Source: JAMOBE01 sp039908285 (GTDB taxonomy: Bacteria > Pseudomonadota > Alphaproteobacteria > Rhodospirillales > Rhodospirillaceae). Taken from it: a stretch of DNA of 43,181 nt. The translations under genes were made by a program, and so were the position numbers. The notes under the pieces are model-generated. The model did no database searches and was not told where the DNA came from. It saw nothing but the letters and a program-made list of their open reading frames with translations. Below, piece by piece: positions 7,941-16,238 of this stretch (its first letter is position 1; every line of letters starts with the position of its first letter). Location of the stretch: the NCBI GenBank assembly GCA_039908285.1, contig JAMOBE010000025.1, forward strand, positions 1 to 43,181, written 5' to 3'.

Positions 7941-8396
7941 ATGCCAGAGAACAAGTTCAGGAGTTGGCGGGCGGTCCTGGTGCTGCTTGCCGTCATTGTC
8001 GTCGGTCTTGCGATCGGTGGTCGCAGCGAGCCGGCTCGTGCCGAGTATGGCGACGTCGTCATCAACAATTATTCCGATGCGGCCGGCATGCGACCGGCGG
8101 TGTTTCCGCATTGGTTTCATCGCATTCGTTTCCGCTGCAAGGTGTGCCACGGCGACCTGGGGTTCCAGTTCAAGGCCGGTGGCAACGACATCACCATGCT
8201 GAAGATTTTCGATGGCCAGTTCTGCGGCGGGTGCCACAACGGACAGATCGCCTGGCCGGTGGAGAACTGCACGTTGTGCCATTCGGGAAAGCCGGGAACC
8301 AAGACGCAGGTTCACAACAGCACCGTCGATCGCCTGGTGACGCCTGCCGACAAGGCCGGCCAGAGTGGTTCGACCCTGCCCGCGCCGAAGCCATGA
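7941..8396 (+). CDS. Triheme c7-type cytochrome
   Basis: 151 residues with a signal peptide or membrane anchor (hydrophobic about 11-26, ARA-EY junction near 35) and three heme sites: CKVCH (66-70), CGGCH and CTLCH. The layout FPHWFH...CKVCHGDLGF...FCGGCHNGQIAWPVENCTLCHS matches the triheme c7-type cytochrome domain, with distal histidines in the PHWFH segment. It is likely a periplasmic electron carrier. It is the first gene after the second sigma-54 promoter, with AGGAG upstream of the ATG. It is more diverged from the other two c7 proteins (8407 and 10106) than they are from each other and lacks their N-terminal extension. Confidence 0.92.
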   Translation: MPENKFRSWRAVLVLLAVIVVGLAIGGRSEPARAEYGDVVINNYSDAAGMRPAVFPHWFHRIRFRCKVCHGDLGFQFKAGGNDITMLKIFDGQFCGGCHNGQIAWPVENCTLCHSGKPGTKTQVHNSTVDRLVTPADKAGQSGSTLPAPKP

Positions 8397-8406
8397 GGGT
8401 CCGAGC

Positions 8407-9060
8407 ATGAAAACGATACGACTCATCGCTCTGTCGGCCTTCGTCGCGCTGGCCGGCGCCGTCCTTGGCCCGGTATCCGTGCCGGCGGCCGAAAAGCCCG
8501 CGCCCGCGACCGAGGCGGCTCCGGCCGCTCCGGCCGCGCAGCCCATGTCGGGCGTCAACCGCTTCAACCGGTTGATGAAGACGGGCGTGGACAACAACGC
8601 GTCGCCGATGCAGGACGGCATCCACGACCCCACCAATCCGGGGACGGAGGCGCTTTTGCCGCCGAAGGACTCCTTTGCCGACCTGCCCAAGGCCAACTCG
8701 GGCAACAAGGTGGACTGGGTCAAGGCCCTGCGCGGGGGGCAGATAGCCCCGCGCAACGACCTCGTGGACCCCAACAAGCAGAAGCAGGTGATGGACCTCG
8801 ATATCATCCGCGAGGTGAAGGGCTCCATGCCCGACGTGGTCTATCCCCACAAGCAGCATACCGAGTGGCTTGACTGCGCGCAGTGCCACCCCAAGATCTT
8901 CGTGCCGAAGAAGGGCGCCAATGCCATCAGTATGGCGGCGATCCTCATGGGGCAGTATTGTGGTGTCTGCCATGGCAAGGTCGCCTTCCCGGTCTCCGAT
9001 TGCACCAAGTGCCATTCGAAGCCGAAGGGAGGGCCGGCCCCGGCCAAACCGGCCGAGTAA
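8407..9060 (+). CDS. Triheme c7-type cytochrome with N-terminal extension
   Basis: 217 residues: signal peptide (1-28), a roughly 110-residue extension without heme sites, then a c7-type module with CAQCH, CGVCH and CTKCH. The module segment PHKQHTEWLDCAQCHPKIF supplies the usual distal His residues. Extension (GIHDPTNP, VDWVKALRGG) and module both align with the protein at 10106-10654, so the pair arose by duplication. It is probably periplasmic. The Ala/Pro stretch after the signal may act as a tether. The start is set by the ATG with GAGGG 7 bases upstream, 10 bases after the preceding stop. Confidence 0.92.
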   Translation: MKTIRLIALSAFVALAGAVLGPVSVPAAEKPAPATEAAPAAPAAQPMSGVNRFNRLMKTGVDNNASPMQDGIHDPTNPGTEALLPPKDSFADLPKANSGNKVDWVKALRGGQIAPRNDLVDPNKQKQVMDLDIIREVKGSMPDVVYPHKQHTEWLDCAQCHPKIFVPKKGANAISMAAILMGQYCGVCHGKVAFPVSDCTKCHSKPKGGPAPAKPAE

Positions 9061-9097
9061 GGGGCGGGTAGGGTACGGTGCGGCGGGGGGCGGCTGA

Positions 9098-9143
9098 CTG
9101 GTCCGGCGAACGGCTGGTCCGGCGAACGGCTGGTCCGGCGAAC
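9098..9143 (+). repeat. Three tandem copies of a 16-bp unit
   Basis: The unit CTGGTCCGGCGAACGG is repeated at 9098-9113 and 9114-9129, with a third copy (9130-9143) matching 14 bases. It fills the 132-base gap before the helical-protein gene. A variable-number repeat or a stacked regulator site are both possible. Confidence 0.75.
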
Positions 9144-9192
9144 CCCGCCCGAGGTATGTGAAAAAGGTGCCAATAGCGAGCGGAGAGGGAAT

Positions 9193-10098
9193 ATGAGGAA
9201 GTTCTCGGCGGCTGCTGCCGTCGCTGTCTTTGTCGGCGTGGGGGCGGCGACGTCGTTCGTCACCGTCCACGCGGAAGAGCCGGCCCGGGCGGCCGGGCCG
9301 CGGATGCCGGTGACGGCGGCCAATGTCGAGCAGAAGTCCAAGTTCGTGACCAACCTCATCGCCAACTCGGCGTCCGCGCGGGCCATCGAGAGCAGCGACG
9401 ATGCCGAGGCCAAGGAGGCGGTGAAGACCGCCCGCACCCTGGCGGAAGAGGCCAGCGCCGACATCACCGGCGGGCGGCTGGCGGAGGCCGACGAAAAGCT
9501 CAACCGTGCCGTCGACCTGATGATGGCCCAGACGCGCAAGGTCTCTCTCGGCAACATGAAGGACTCCCGCGCCAAGCAGCTTTACGAGAGCAAGCTTGGG
9601 TCGGTGAAGGCTCTCGTCGAAGCCTATGACCGCGTGTCCAAGGAGAAGGGCACGGCCAATCGCAACGAACGTCGCTCCGCCATTTCCCTGCAACTCGTTG
9701 AGATTGAAAAGCACGCCGCCGCGGGTAACTATGAAACCGCCGTGACGCTGCTCGACAAGGCCTATTCCGCCGTGTCCGTCGATGTGGCGGGGCTGCGAGA
9801 GGGCGACAAGCTGAAGAAGGACCTCTCCTTCGCCTCGCCGGAGGAGGAGTACGTCTATGAAATCGATCGCAACGACAGCCACCAGTATCTGCTGAAGATG
9901 GCGCTGAGCGAGAAGCCTCCGAATGAGATGTACGTGGCGCAGATCTCGGGGATGCGGACCCAGGCGGAGGAACTGCGCAAGGCGGCCGAGGCCAGGGGCG
10001 AGGCGAAGGACTTCACCGGCGGCATCAAGACCCTGGGCGACTCGACCCAGCTGCTGATCAAGGCCCTGCGCATGGCGGGGGCATACATCCCCGGTTAG
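9193..10098 (+). CDS. Helical periplasmic protein of unknown function
   Basis: 301 residues with a signal peptide (hydrophobic 5-22, cleavage near VHA-EE). The mature part is almost entirely charged amphipathic helix with heptad-like runs (AKEAVKTARTLAEEASAD, AEADEKLNRAVDLMM), consistent with a helical-hairpin or TPR-like scaffold. It has no cysteine and no heme site, so it does not carry electrons itself. Set between two paralogous c7 cytochromes and preceded by a tandem repeat, it may scaffold or space the cytochromes, but that is inference. I do not recognise the family. A GGAGAGGG site precedes the ATG. Confidence 0.8.
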   Translation: MRKFSAAAAVAVFVGVGAATSFVTVHAEEPARAAGPRMPVTAANVEQKSKFVTNLIANSASARAIESSDDAEAKEAVKTARTLAEEASADITGGRLAEADEKLNRAVDLMMAQTRKVSLGNMKDSRAKQLYESKLGSVKALVEAYDRVSKEKGTANRNERRSAISLQLVEIEKHAAAGNYETAVTLLDKAYSAVSVDVAGLREGDKLKKDLSFASPEEEYVYEIDRNDSHQYLLKMALSEKPPNEMYVAQISGMRTQAEELRKAAEARGEAKDFTGGIKTLGDSTQLLIKALRMAGAYIPG

Positions 10099-10105
10099 GT
10101 GACGG

Positions 10106-10654
10106 ATGCACAGAACGTGGACGTTCATACTGGCGGTCATGGTGCTGTCCTTCCTCTGCGGCTCGGGCGTGGCCCGGGCGGCGGCGGAGGGGGCGGCCGT
10201 GCATCCGCCGCTTGGGCAGGAGGGGATCTATGACCCGGCCAGCCCCTCGCTGCCGTACCTGCAGCAGCCCAACGACGCGCTGAAGGAGTTTCCTCCGGAT
10301 CGGGTCGGCAACATGGTCAACTGGGTCGAGACTCTCCGCGGCGGGTTCATCGATCCCCGCAAGGGGATCAAGCCCAATTCGGCCCTCAACTCCATCAACA
10401 TGGACGTGATGCGGTCGCGGACCGCGTCGATGCCGCAGGTCAAATACCCCCACAAGCAGCATACGGAATGGCTCGGCTGCAACAACTGCCATCCGTCGAT
10501 CTTTCTACCACAGAAGGATGGCAATCCGATCACCATGTACGCGATTCTGAAAGGCGAGTTCTGTGGCGTCTGCCATGGAAAAGTCGCTTTTCCCATAGTC
10601 GACTGCTTCCGTTGTCACAACACGCCTCAGGACCCCCGGAAACTGTTCAGATGA
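10106..10654 (+). CDS. Triheme c7-type cytochrome, paralogue of the 8407 gene
   Basis: 182 residues: signal peptide (1-26), a short heme-free extension (GIYDPASP, VNWVETLRGG) and a c7 module with CNNCH, CGVCH and CFRCH. The segment HTEWLGCNNCHPSIFLP and CGVCHGKVAFPI are near copies of those in the protein at 8407-9060. It is likely periplasmic and probably exchanges electrons with its paralogues. Its stop overlaps the start of the next gene (ATGA at 10651), so translation is coupled to the NHL lipoprotein. Confidence 0.92.
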   Translation: MHRTWTFILAVMVLSFLCGSGVARAAAEGAAVHPPLGQEGIYDPASPSLPYLQQPNDALKEFPPDRVGNMVNWVETLRGGFIDPRKGIKPNSALNSINMDVMRSRTASMPQVKYPHKQHTEWLGCNNCHPSIFLPQKDGNPITMYAILKGEFCGVCHGKVAFPIVDCFRCHNTPQDPRKLFR

Positions 10655-11745
10655 TCGCCCGCACCATTCTCAGCATCGTGGTCTCGTTGGTGGTCGCCGG
10701 GTGCACGATTACCGGGGAGCAGGTGCGGGATACCGTGGGAGAAGGCCTCTATTCGGTTGGCGCCAAGGGCGTCAACGGCAAGCGCCTGATCGCCATGACC
10801 ACCCTGGAGGGCTACCTGGTCGAGAGCGGGGCCGGCACCCATTCGGCGGTGCGGCTCCTGACGGGGATGAAGGGGGCCAAGCCCATCGCCGTCGATCCGG
10901 TCGCCATCGGCGCCGGGGCGGAGGGTGTCTACGTCGTCGACGCCAGCAACGCCGGGCTGACCCGCTTCCGCTGGCAGAGCCCCGGCGGCAAGGAGAAGGG
11001 GAGTGACCCGGCAAAGGACAATGCCGGGCTGGGTCGGTCCGAGAACGTCCGTCTCGGGCAGATTTCCGAGATCGAGGAGCCGAGTGATCTGTTCGTCACC
11101 CAAACCGGTGACCTTTTCATCGCCGATGCCAAGGGGAGCAAGGTCGTTCGCTATGACAAGGACGGAAAACGCCAGCAGGATTATTCCGACGAGTTGAATC
11201 TGCGGCGGCCGGTGGCGGTCACCGTCGATGCGCGGGGCCTGCGGATCGTCGTCGCCGACGCGTTCTATGATCGCCTCATCGTCTTCAATCCGCGGGGGAT
11301 GTCGCTCTACGGCATCGGCCAGCGCGGCGACGAGCCCGGGGGCTTTCGCAACATCCGCGGCATGGTGCAGGGCCGCGATGGCCTGCTGTACGTCATGAAC
11401 GGCATGCGGCCGGACATCCAGGTCTATGGCCTGGACAGCACCTATGTCGGCAGTTTCGGGGCTGGCGTGCTGGAGGACCCGGCCGGCATGGCGGTGGACG
11501 ATGAGAACCGGATCTACGTCAGCGACCGTTTCCTGCACAAGATTCTCGTCTTTTCCAATCGCAAGCTGGTGGAGAAGTACGGGCGCTTTGGCAAGAAACC
11601 CGGGGAGTTCAATCAGCCGGCGCGGATGGCCTTCCATCATGGCTACTTGTATGTTGCCGACTCCAAGAATTCGCGAATTCAGGCGTTTCGGGTGGTCCCG
11701 GAAAAACTGATCGAAAAGGACGGCGAGGGAGGCGACGCCAAATGA
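10651..11745 (+). CDS. NHL-repeat beta-propeller lipoprotein 1
   Basis: 364-residue lipoprotein. A short hydrophobic leader ends in the lipobox VVAGC (Cys about residue 17). The rest is tandem NHL-type blades, recognisable as repeats of the sort GDLFIADAKGSKVVRYD, LRIVVADAFYDRLIVFN, NRIYVSDRFLHKILVFS and GYLYVADSKNSRIQAF, enough for a six-bladed propeller. NHL propellers usually bind proteins rather than catalyse. Anchored to a membrane beside cytochromes it may hold or dock an electron-transfer partner (inference). The start was chosen at the ATG overlapping the preceding TGA, which gives a proper lipoprotein leader. Confidence 0.9.
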   Translation: MIARTILSIVVSLVVAGCTITGEQVRDTVGEGLYSVGAKGVNGKRLIAMTTLEGYLVESGAGTHSAVRLLTGMKGAKPIAVDPVAIGAGAEGVYVVDASNAGLTRFRWQSPGGKEKGSDPAKDNAGLGRSENVRLGQISEIEEPSDLFVTQTGDLFIADAKGSKVVRYDKDGKRQQDYSDELNLRRPVAVTVDARGLRIVVADAFYDRLIVFNPRGMSLYGIGQRGDEPGGFRNIRGMVQGRDGLLYVMNGMRPDIQVYGLDSTYVGSFGAGVLEDPAGMAVDDENRIYVSDRFLHKILVFSNRKLVEKYGRFGKKPGEFNQPARMAFHHGYLYVADSKNSRIQAFRVVPEKLIEKDGEGGDAK

Positions 11746-12800
11746 GGGCCATGGTGGTGCTCCTCTGCCTTTTCGTCCTGTCCGCCTGTGCGGCGCGGGA
11801 GAAGGTGGCTCCGGTGCTGCAGCCGGTGGCGGGGGCGCAGGTCTGGCCGCTGCCGCCGGATCGGCCACGCTATGCCTATGCCGGGACGCTGACCGGCGAG
11901 ACCGACTTCCTGCCGACGACGTCCGAGGGGAAATCGACCGGCACGAAGGTGCTGGAACTCATCATCGGTTTCGTGTTCGGCGAGCCCCACTACACGCAAC
12001 TTGTACGGCCGGTGGCCGGCCTGGTCGACCGGGAGGGGCGGGTGCTGGTCACCGATATGGGGCGGCCCGGTATCCTGGTCTTCGACATGACGAAGAATGG
12101 CATCGACCTGTGGCAGGTGGCCGCCGAAGGACAGACCTTCGTCTCGCCGGTTGGCATCGCGGAGGATGGGAGCGGAGGCTTCTACGTCACCGACAGCCAG
12201 CTTGGCGACGTGTTCCACCTGGACAGGGACGGGCAACCGCTGAAAGGGTTCGGCAAGGTCGAACTGGTCCGGCCCACCGGCATCGCCCGCGATCGGGCAA
12301 CGGGTAACTTCTACGTCGCCGACACTGGAAAGCACCAGGTGATGGTGTTCTCCAAGGAGGGCGAACTGCAGGAGATTCTGGGCTCCCGGGGCACGGAACT
12401 TGGCCAGTTCAATTTCCCGACTCATCTCGCCGTCCAGGGCGACAGTCTTTATGTGTCGGACAGCCTGAATTTTCGTGTTCAGGTCCTGAATCTCCGAGGA
12501 GAACACAAGCTGTCCATCGGCCAGCTTGGCGCGAACATTGGTGATATGTCGCGGCCCAAGGGCGTGGCCGCGGGCGTCGATGGGCGCATCTATGTTGTCG
12601 AGTCCTTCTTTGACCACATTCTCATTTTTGATTCCAAGGGCCGCTTCCTGATGCCCATCGATGGTGGAACGCTTCAGAACGGCACCATGTATCTGCCGTC
12701 TGGGGTGTGGACCGATCGTGAAAACCGGGTCTATGTCGCCGATATGTTCAATGGCCGTGTCTGCGTGTTCAAGGAATTGACCGGGGGAGCCGACCAATGA
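11742..12800 (+). CDS. NHL-repeat beta-propeller lipoprotein 2
   Basis: 352 residues, lipobox LSAC with Cys at about 16, followed by NHL blades (GRVLVTDMGRPGILVFD, GGFYVTDSQLGDVFHL, GNFYVADTGKHQVMVFS, DSLYVSDSLNFRVQVLN, GRIYVVESFFDHILIFD, NRVYVADMFNGRVCVF), a clear six-blade set. It is related to, but not a recent copy of, the preceding lipoprotein. Both ends overlap neighbours by ATGA, so translation runs from propeller 1 through propeller 2 to the 11-heme cytochrome. This supports a physical complex of the three products. Confidence 0.9.
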   Translation: MRAMVVLLCLFVLSACAAREKVAPVLQPVAGAQVWPLPPDRPRYAYAGTLTGETDFLPTTSEGKSTGTKVLELIIGFVFGEPHYTQLVRPVAGLVDREGRVLVTDMGRPGILVFDMTKNGIDLWQVAAEGQTFVSPVGIAEDGSGGFYVTDSQLGDVFHLDRDGQPLKGFGKVELVRPTGIARDRATGNFYVADTGKHQVMVFSKEGELQEILGSRGTELGQFNFPTHLAVQGDSLYVSDSLNFRVQVLNLRGEHKLSIGQLGANIGDMSRPKGVAAGVDGRIYVVESFFDHILIFDSKGRFLMPIDGGTLQNGTMYLPSGVWTDRENRVYVADMFNGRVCVFKELTGGADQ

Positions 12801-15238
12801 TTGCCTGGAGCCCGAAGAATACTGCCGTCGTGCTGCTAGGTCTCGTGGCCGTGGTGGCCCTGTTCGCCGGCCTTGAGACCGCGCTGGCCGGGCGGGTGGC
12901 CGACATCCGCAACACCAAGCACAACTTTTCGGCAACCTCGACCAACACGGTCAAGGCCACCAGCGAAAGCCAGGTCTGCGTGTTCTGTCACACTCCCCAC
13001 GGCGCCAGCCAGGGGGTGACTCCCCTGTGGAACCGCACCCTGTCCACCGCCACCTACAGCACCTATCACTCGAGTTCGCTGGAGGCCTCGCCGGGCGACA
13101 TCGGCCTGAATCAGCCCGATGGCACCAGCAAGCTGTGCCTGTCCTGTCACGACGGCACCATCGCCATCGGCCAGGTCAACGTGCTCAACGCCCAGAATCC
13201 GTCGACCCCCATATCCATGCAGGGCACTACCGGTGGCTTCATGCCCTCCGGCTCCTATGGCAAGACCACCGGCTTTACCCGCAACCTGGGGACGGATCTC
13301 ACCAACGACCATCCGATATCGTTCACGTACAACGATGCCCTGGCGACGAGCGACGGGGAGTTGCAGGCGCCGTCCACCTCGGGCGGCACGCCGCAGCTCA
13401 TCGACAGCCGTGCCGCCGGCTACCGGCCGCAACTGCCGCTGGAGAACGGCAAGCTGCAGTGTACGAGCTGCCACGATCCCCACATCAAGGAGACCGCCAA
13501 CACCGGCGAGGGCAACATCAAGTTCCTCCGGCTGTCGCGGATTCAGCAGCGGGTGCCACCGACCACCGGCAGCTTCGTGTCGTCGGAGGACATCATCTGC
13601 CTGGCCTGCCACACCAAGGCGGGGTGGCGTCCGTCGGCCCATGCCATCTCGACCACCGCCTACACGGACACGGCGGCGGCGACGCGGGAGTTCCCGACCG
13701 GGGTCGCCTTCAGCGTCGGCAAGGCGGCCTGCCTCAACTGTCACGATTCCCATACCGTGCAGGGGGCGCGGCGGCTCCTGCGCGAGGGCACCACCGACGC
13801 GCTGACCGGCGGCGTCAAGGCGGGGTCGACCGGGGCTTCGGCCATCGAGGAAACCTGCTACCAGTGTCATTCGGCAACCGGCGGCGTCCTGGTGGGACAG
13901 AACGGCTCGCTGCCCTACACGGTGCCCAACATCAAGTCCGACTTCGCCAAGACCGTCCACATGCCCATTGAGGCCCAGCCGGAGGTGCATGACATCGGCA
14001 ATGCCTCGGGAGTGTCCAATGCCGGCAAGGACTTCATCGAGTCGCCGGCAAAGCTGAACCAGCGGCATGCCGAGTGCACCGACTGCCACAATCCGCACCG
14101 GGTCCTGAAGAACAAGGTCTTCAACGGGACCGGAGCGACCACCTCGGGGACCCACGCTCACACGGCCGGCCATACCAACATCGCCTCGGGTGCCCTGAAG
14201 GGATCGTGGGGGGTGGAGCCCATCTACTCCTCCGATACCTTCGGCATGAATCCGACCAGCTTCACCATCAAGCGTGGCGATCCCGGACCGGTCGGGGCGG
14301 ACACGACGGTGACCAATACATACGTCACCCGCGAATACCAGATCTGTTTCAAGTGCCACTCCAACTATGCCTACGGCACCAGCCCGCCTGCTTTGGGCAT
14401 CACCCAGGGCTCGACGCCGTCCAATACCAACCTCGTGACCGCCTTCACCAACCAGGCGATGGAGTTCCAGGCCCCGACCGCCCACCAGGCGGAAAGCACC
14501 CCCCAGACGGCGGCCCTGGGACTGCATCGGTCATGGCATCCGGTGATGAGAAACACCGGCCGGACGCCGACCATCCGGAAGGCCAGTGCCAGCAACTGGC
14601 TGGCGCCCTTCAATGGGACGTCGGATGTCGGCAACCAGACCATGTACTGCTCCGACTGCCATGGTTCGGAGGTGACCGGGACAGGTGTCGTTCCCGACAA
14701 CAACAGCACCGGCACCATGGAGGACGGCAACGCCTGGGGACCGCACGGATCCAACAATTCCTTCCTCCTCAAGGCGCCGTGGAGCACGAACACGGGGCTC
14801 GGCACCAACACGAACGACCTGTGCTTCAAGTGCCATAATCGGTCCCTGTACGCCACCAGGGGTGGGGGAAGCAGTGGCTTTGGCGGTTCGAAGGATCCCA
14901 ACCTTCACAGCTACCATGCCGACAAGATCGGCAAGATGAGGTGCACGTGGTGCCATGTCGCCGTTCCGCACGGATGGAAAAACAAGGCGCTTCTGGTCAA
15001 TCTCAACAAGGTTGGTGATGAGGATGGCGTTAGTCCCGCGAGCCAGGTCCGCAACGGCACGACGGCCGTATTCAACCGCGCGCCCTACTACATTGGTGCC
15101 ATCAACAAGATCAAGACGTTCGCCACCAGTGGGTCGTGGTCGGATACGGCTTGCGGGTCGTCGGGAGCACCGGGAAACAACCAGACGGGACGAGGCTGGA
15201 TGAGGGACAGCAACGAGAACTGCGCCAGTCCGCCATGA
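12797..15238 (+). CDS. Exported 11-heme c-type cytochrome
   Basis: 813 residues with a signal peptide (hydrophobic about 9-30, ALA-GR) and eleven CXXCH sites: CVFCH (61-65), CLSCH, CTSCH, CLACH, CLNCH, CYQCH, CTDCH, CFKCH, CSDCH, CFKCH and CTWCH. Several occur in paired-CXXCH context (CHTPHG, CHDGT, CHDPH, CHNPH). The first roughly 190 residues are paralogous to the tetraheme protein at 3822. It is the largest cytochrome of the locus and so the best candidate for the long-range or surface electron conduit. Long Ser/Thr/Gly/Asn-rich stretches between hemes fit an exposed protein. The C-terminus (ACGSS, ENCASPP) has two non-heme cysteines that could form a disulfide. It is coupled to propeller 2 by an ATGA overlap. 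Confidence 0.93.
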   Translation: MIAWSPKNTAVVLLGLVAVVALFAGLETALAGRVADIRNTKHNFSATSTNTVKATSESQVCVFCHTPHGASQGVTPLWNRTLSTATYSTYHSSSLEASPGDIGLNQPDGTSKLCLSCHDGTIAIGQVNVLNAQNPSTPISMQGTTGGFMPSGSYGKTTGFTRNLGTDLTNDHPISFTYNDALATSDGELQAPSTSGGTPQLIDSRAAGYRPQLPLENGKLQCTSCHDPHIKETANTGEGNIKFLRLSRIQQRVPPTTGSFVSSEDIICLACHTKAGWRPSAHAISTTAYTDTAAATREFPTGVAFSVGKAACLNCHDSHTVQGARRLLREGTTDALTGGVKAGSTGASAIEETCYQCHSATGGVLVGQNGSLPYTVPNIKSDFAKTVHMPIEAQPEVHDIGNASGVSNAGKDFIESPAKLNQRHAECTDCHNPHRVLKNKVFNGTGATTSGTHAHTAGHTNIASGALKGSWGVEPIYSSDTFGMNPTSFTIKRGDPGPVGADTTVTNTYVTREYQICFKCHSNYAYGTSPPALGITQGSTPSNTNLVTAFTNQAMEFQAPTAHQAESTPQTAALGLHRSWHPVMRNTGRTPTIRKASASNWLAPFNGTSDVGNQTMYCSDCHGSEVTGTGVVPDNNSTGTMEDGNAWGPHGSNNSFLLKAPWSTNTGLGTNTNDLCFKCHNRSLYATRGGGSSGFGGSKDPNLHSYHADKIGKMRCTWCHVAVPHGWKNKALLVNLNKVGDEDGVSPASQVRNGTTAVFNRAPYYIGAINKIKTFATSGSWSDTACGSSGAPGNNQTGRGWMRDSNENCASPP

Positions 15239-15242
15239 GGAT

Positions 15243-16238
15243 ATGCCAGTCCCGGTGGTGCCGATGATCCGCCTCGCGCAGATACTGGCTTCGGCGAAGG
15301 TGACCCTGGGGTGGCTCGGGGTGGCGGTGGTCGTGCTGGTTCTCTGCCGGATGATCGGCGAGCCACCGGGACGCTGGATGGCCGTGCCGCTGGCTGGCCT
15401 GTGCGTCGGCCTCGCCGCCGCCGTCGTCGTGACCGCCAGGCTGCGGGAGGACCTGGGCCTGTTCGTCTTTCACGTGGGGCTGGCGCTGCTGGTGGGGCTG
15501 GCGGCGCTGGGGCGGCTCCTGGCCTTCGACGGCCACGTGGAGGTGACCGAGGGCGCCACCCTTGATCCGGCGCTGGTGGTTGGCGTTGGTGGCCCCTTGC
15601 ACCGGCCCCATTTCGACGATGCCATGTTCGTGCAGGGGCCGTTCACCATCGACTACGCCCCGGGGATGACCCGCCGCGAGACCCGGAGCCAGGTCTCCGT
15701 TCCCGACGGGGCGGGCGGTTTCAGCAGCCGGACGGTGGGCGATGACCGGCCGCTGGTGCTCGGCGGCTATCGCTTCTACACCAGTCACAACAAGGGATAC
15801 GCGCCGCTGCTCACCTGGACGGCTGGGGGGCGCGACGTCAGCGGCGCGGTGCATCTGCCGTCATACCCCGTGAACGACTTCAGGCAGGGCACCCAGTGGC
15901 GGCCGCCGGATGGAGCCGCCGAGGTCACCTTGTGGCTGTCGCTGCCGGGGCCGATCTATGACGAGGACGGTCGCTGGAGCTTCCACACACCCGAGGGCAT
16001 TCGACTGGTGGTCATCCGGGACGGCCAGCGGCACGAACTGGCTCCGGGGGAGGAGGTGGCGCTGGACGGCGGGCGCCTGCGCTTCGAGCGGCTGGGGACC
16101 TGGATGGGGTACACGATCTTCTACGATCCGACGCTGCCGTGGCTGGTGGCGGCGTCGCTGCTGGCGATCCTCGGGCTTGGGCTGTATGCGGTGTCGCGGG
16201 TCAGGGGGATCGCCAACCTGGCCGGAGAGACGGCATGA
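15243..16238 (+). CDS. ResB-like cytochrome c biogenesis membrane protein
   Basis: 331 residues with about four membrane segments: near 20-38, 45-63 and 72-92 (LFVFHVGLALLVGLAAL), and a C-terminal one near 300-320. A periplasmic domain of about 200 residues sits between the third and fourth. This layout and the FHVGLALL segment fit the ResB/Ccs1 family, which with ResC/CcsA delivers and attaches heme in system II. No ResC/CcsA gene is in the window, and alphaproteobacteria mostly use system I, so the partner or the exact role is open. GAGG lies 4 bases before the ATG. Its stop overlaps the next start. Confidence 0.78.
   Translation: MPVPVVPMIRLAQILASAKVTLGWLGVAVVVLVLCRMIGEPPGRWMAVPLAGLCVGLAAAVVVTARLREDLGLFVFHVGLALLVGLAALGRLLAFDGHVEVTEGATLDPALVVGVGGPLHRPHFDDAMFVQGPFTIDYAPGMTRRETRSQVSVPDGAGGFSSRTVGDDRPLVLGGYRFYTSHNKGYAPLLTWTAGGRDVSGAVHLPSYPVNDFRQGTQWRPPDGAAEVTLWLSLPGPIYDEDGRWSFHTPEGIRLVVIRDGQRHELAPGEEVALDGGRLRFERLGTWMGYTIFYDPTLPWLVAASLLAILGLGLYAVSRVRGIANLAGETA

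Noticed and set aside
9098..9143. Tandem repeat as a CRISPR remnant
   Set aside because: The units are directly adjacent with no spacers, and there are no cas genes nearby.
8191..10140. Long minus-strand open frame over the c7 cytochrome genes
   Set aside because: The plus strand here encodes clear triheme cytochromes; the minus translation has no domain and is a codon-bias shadow.
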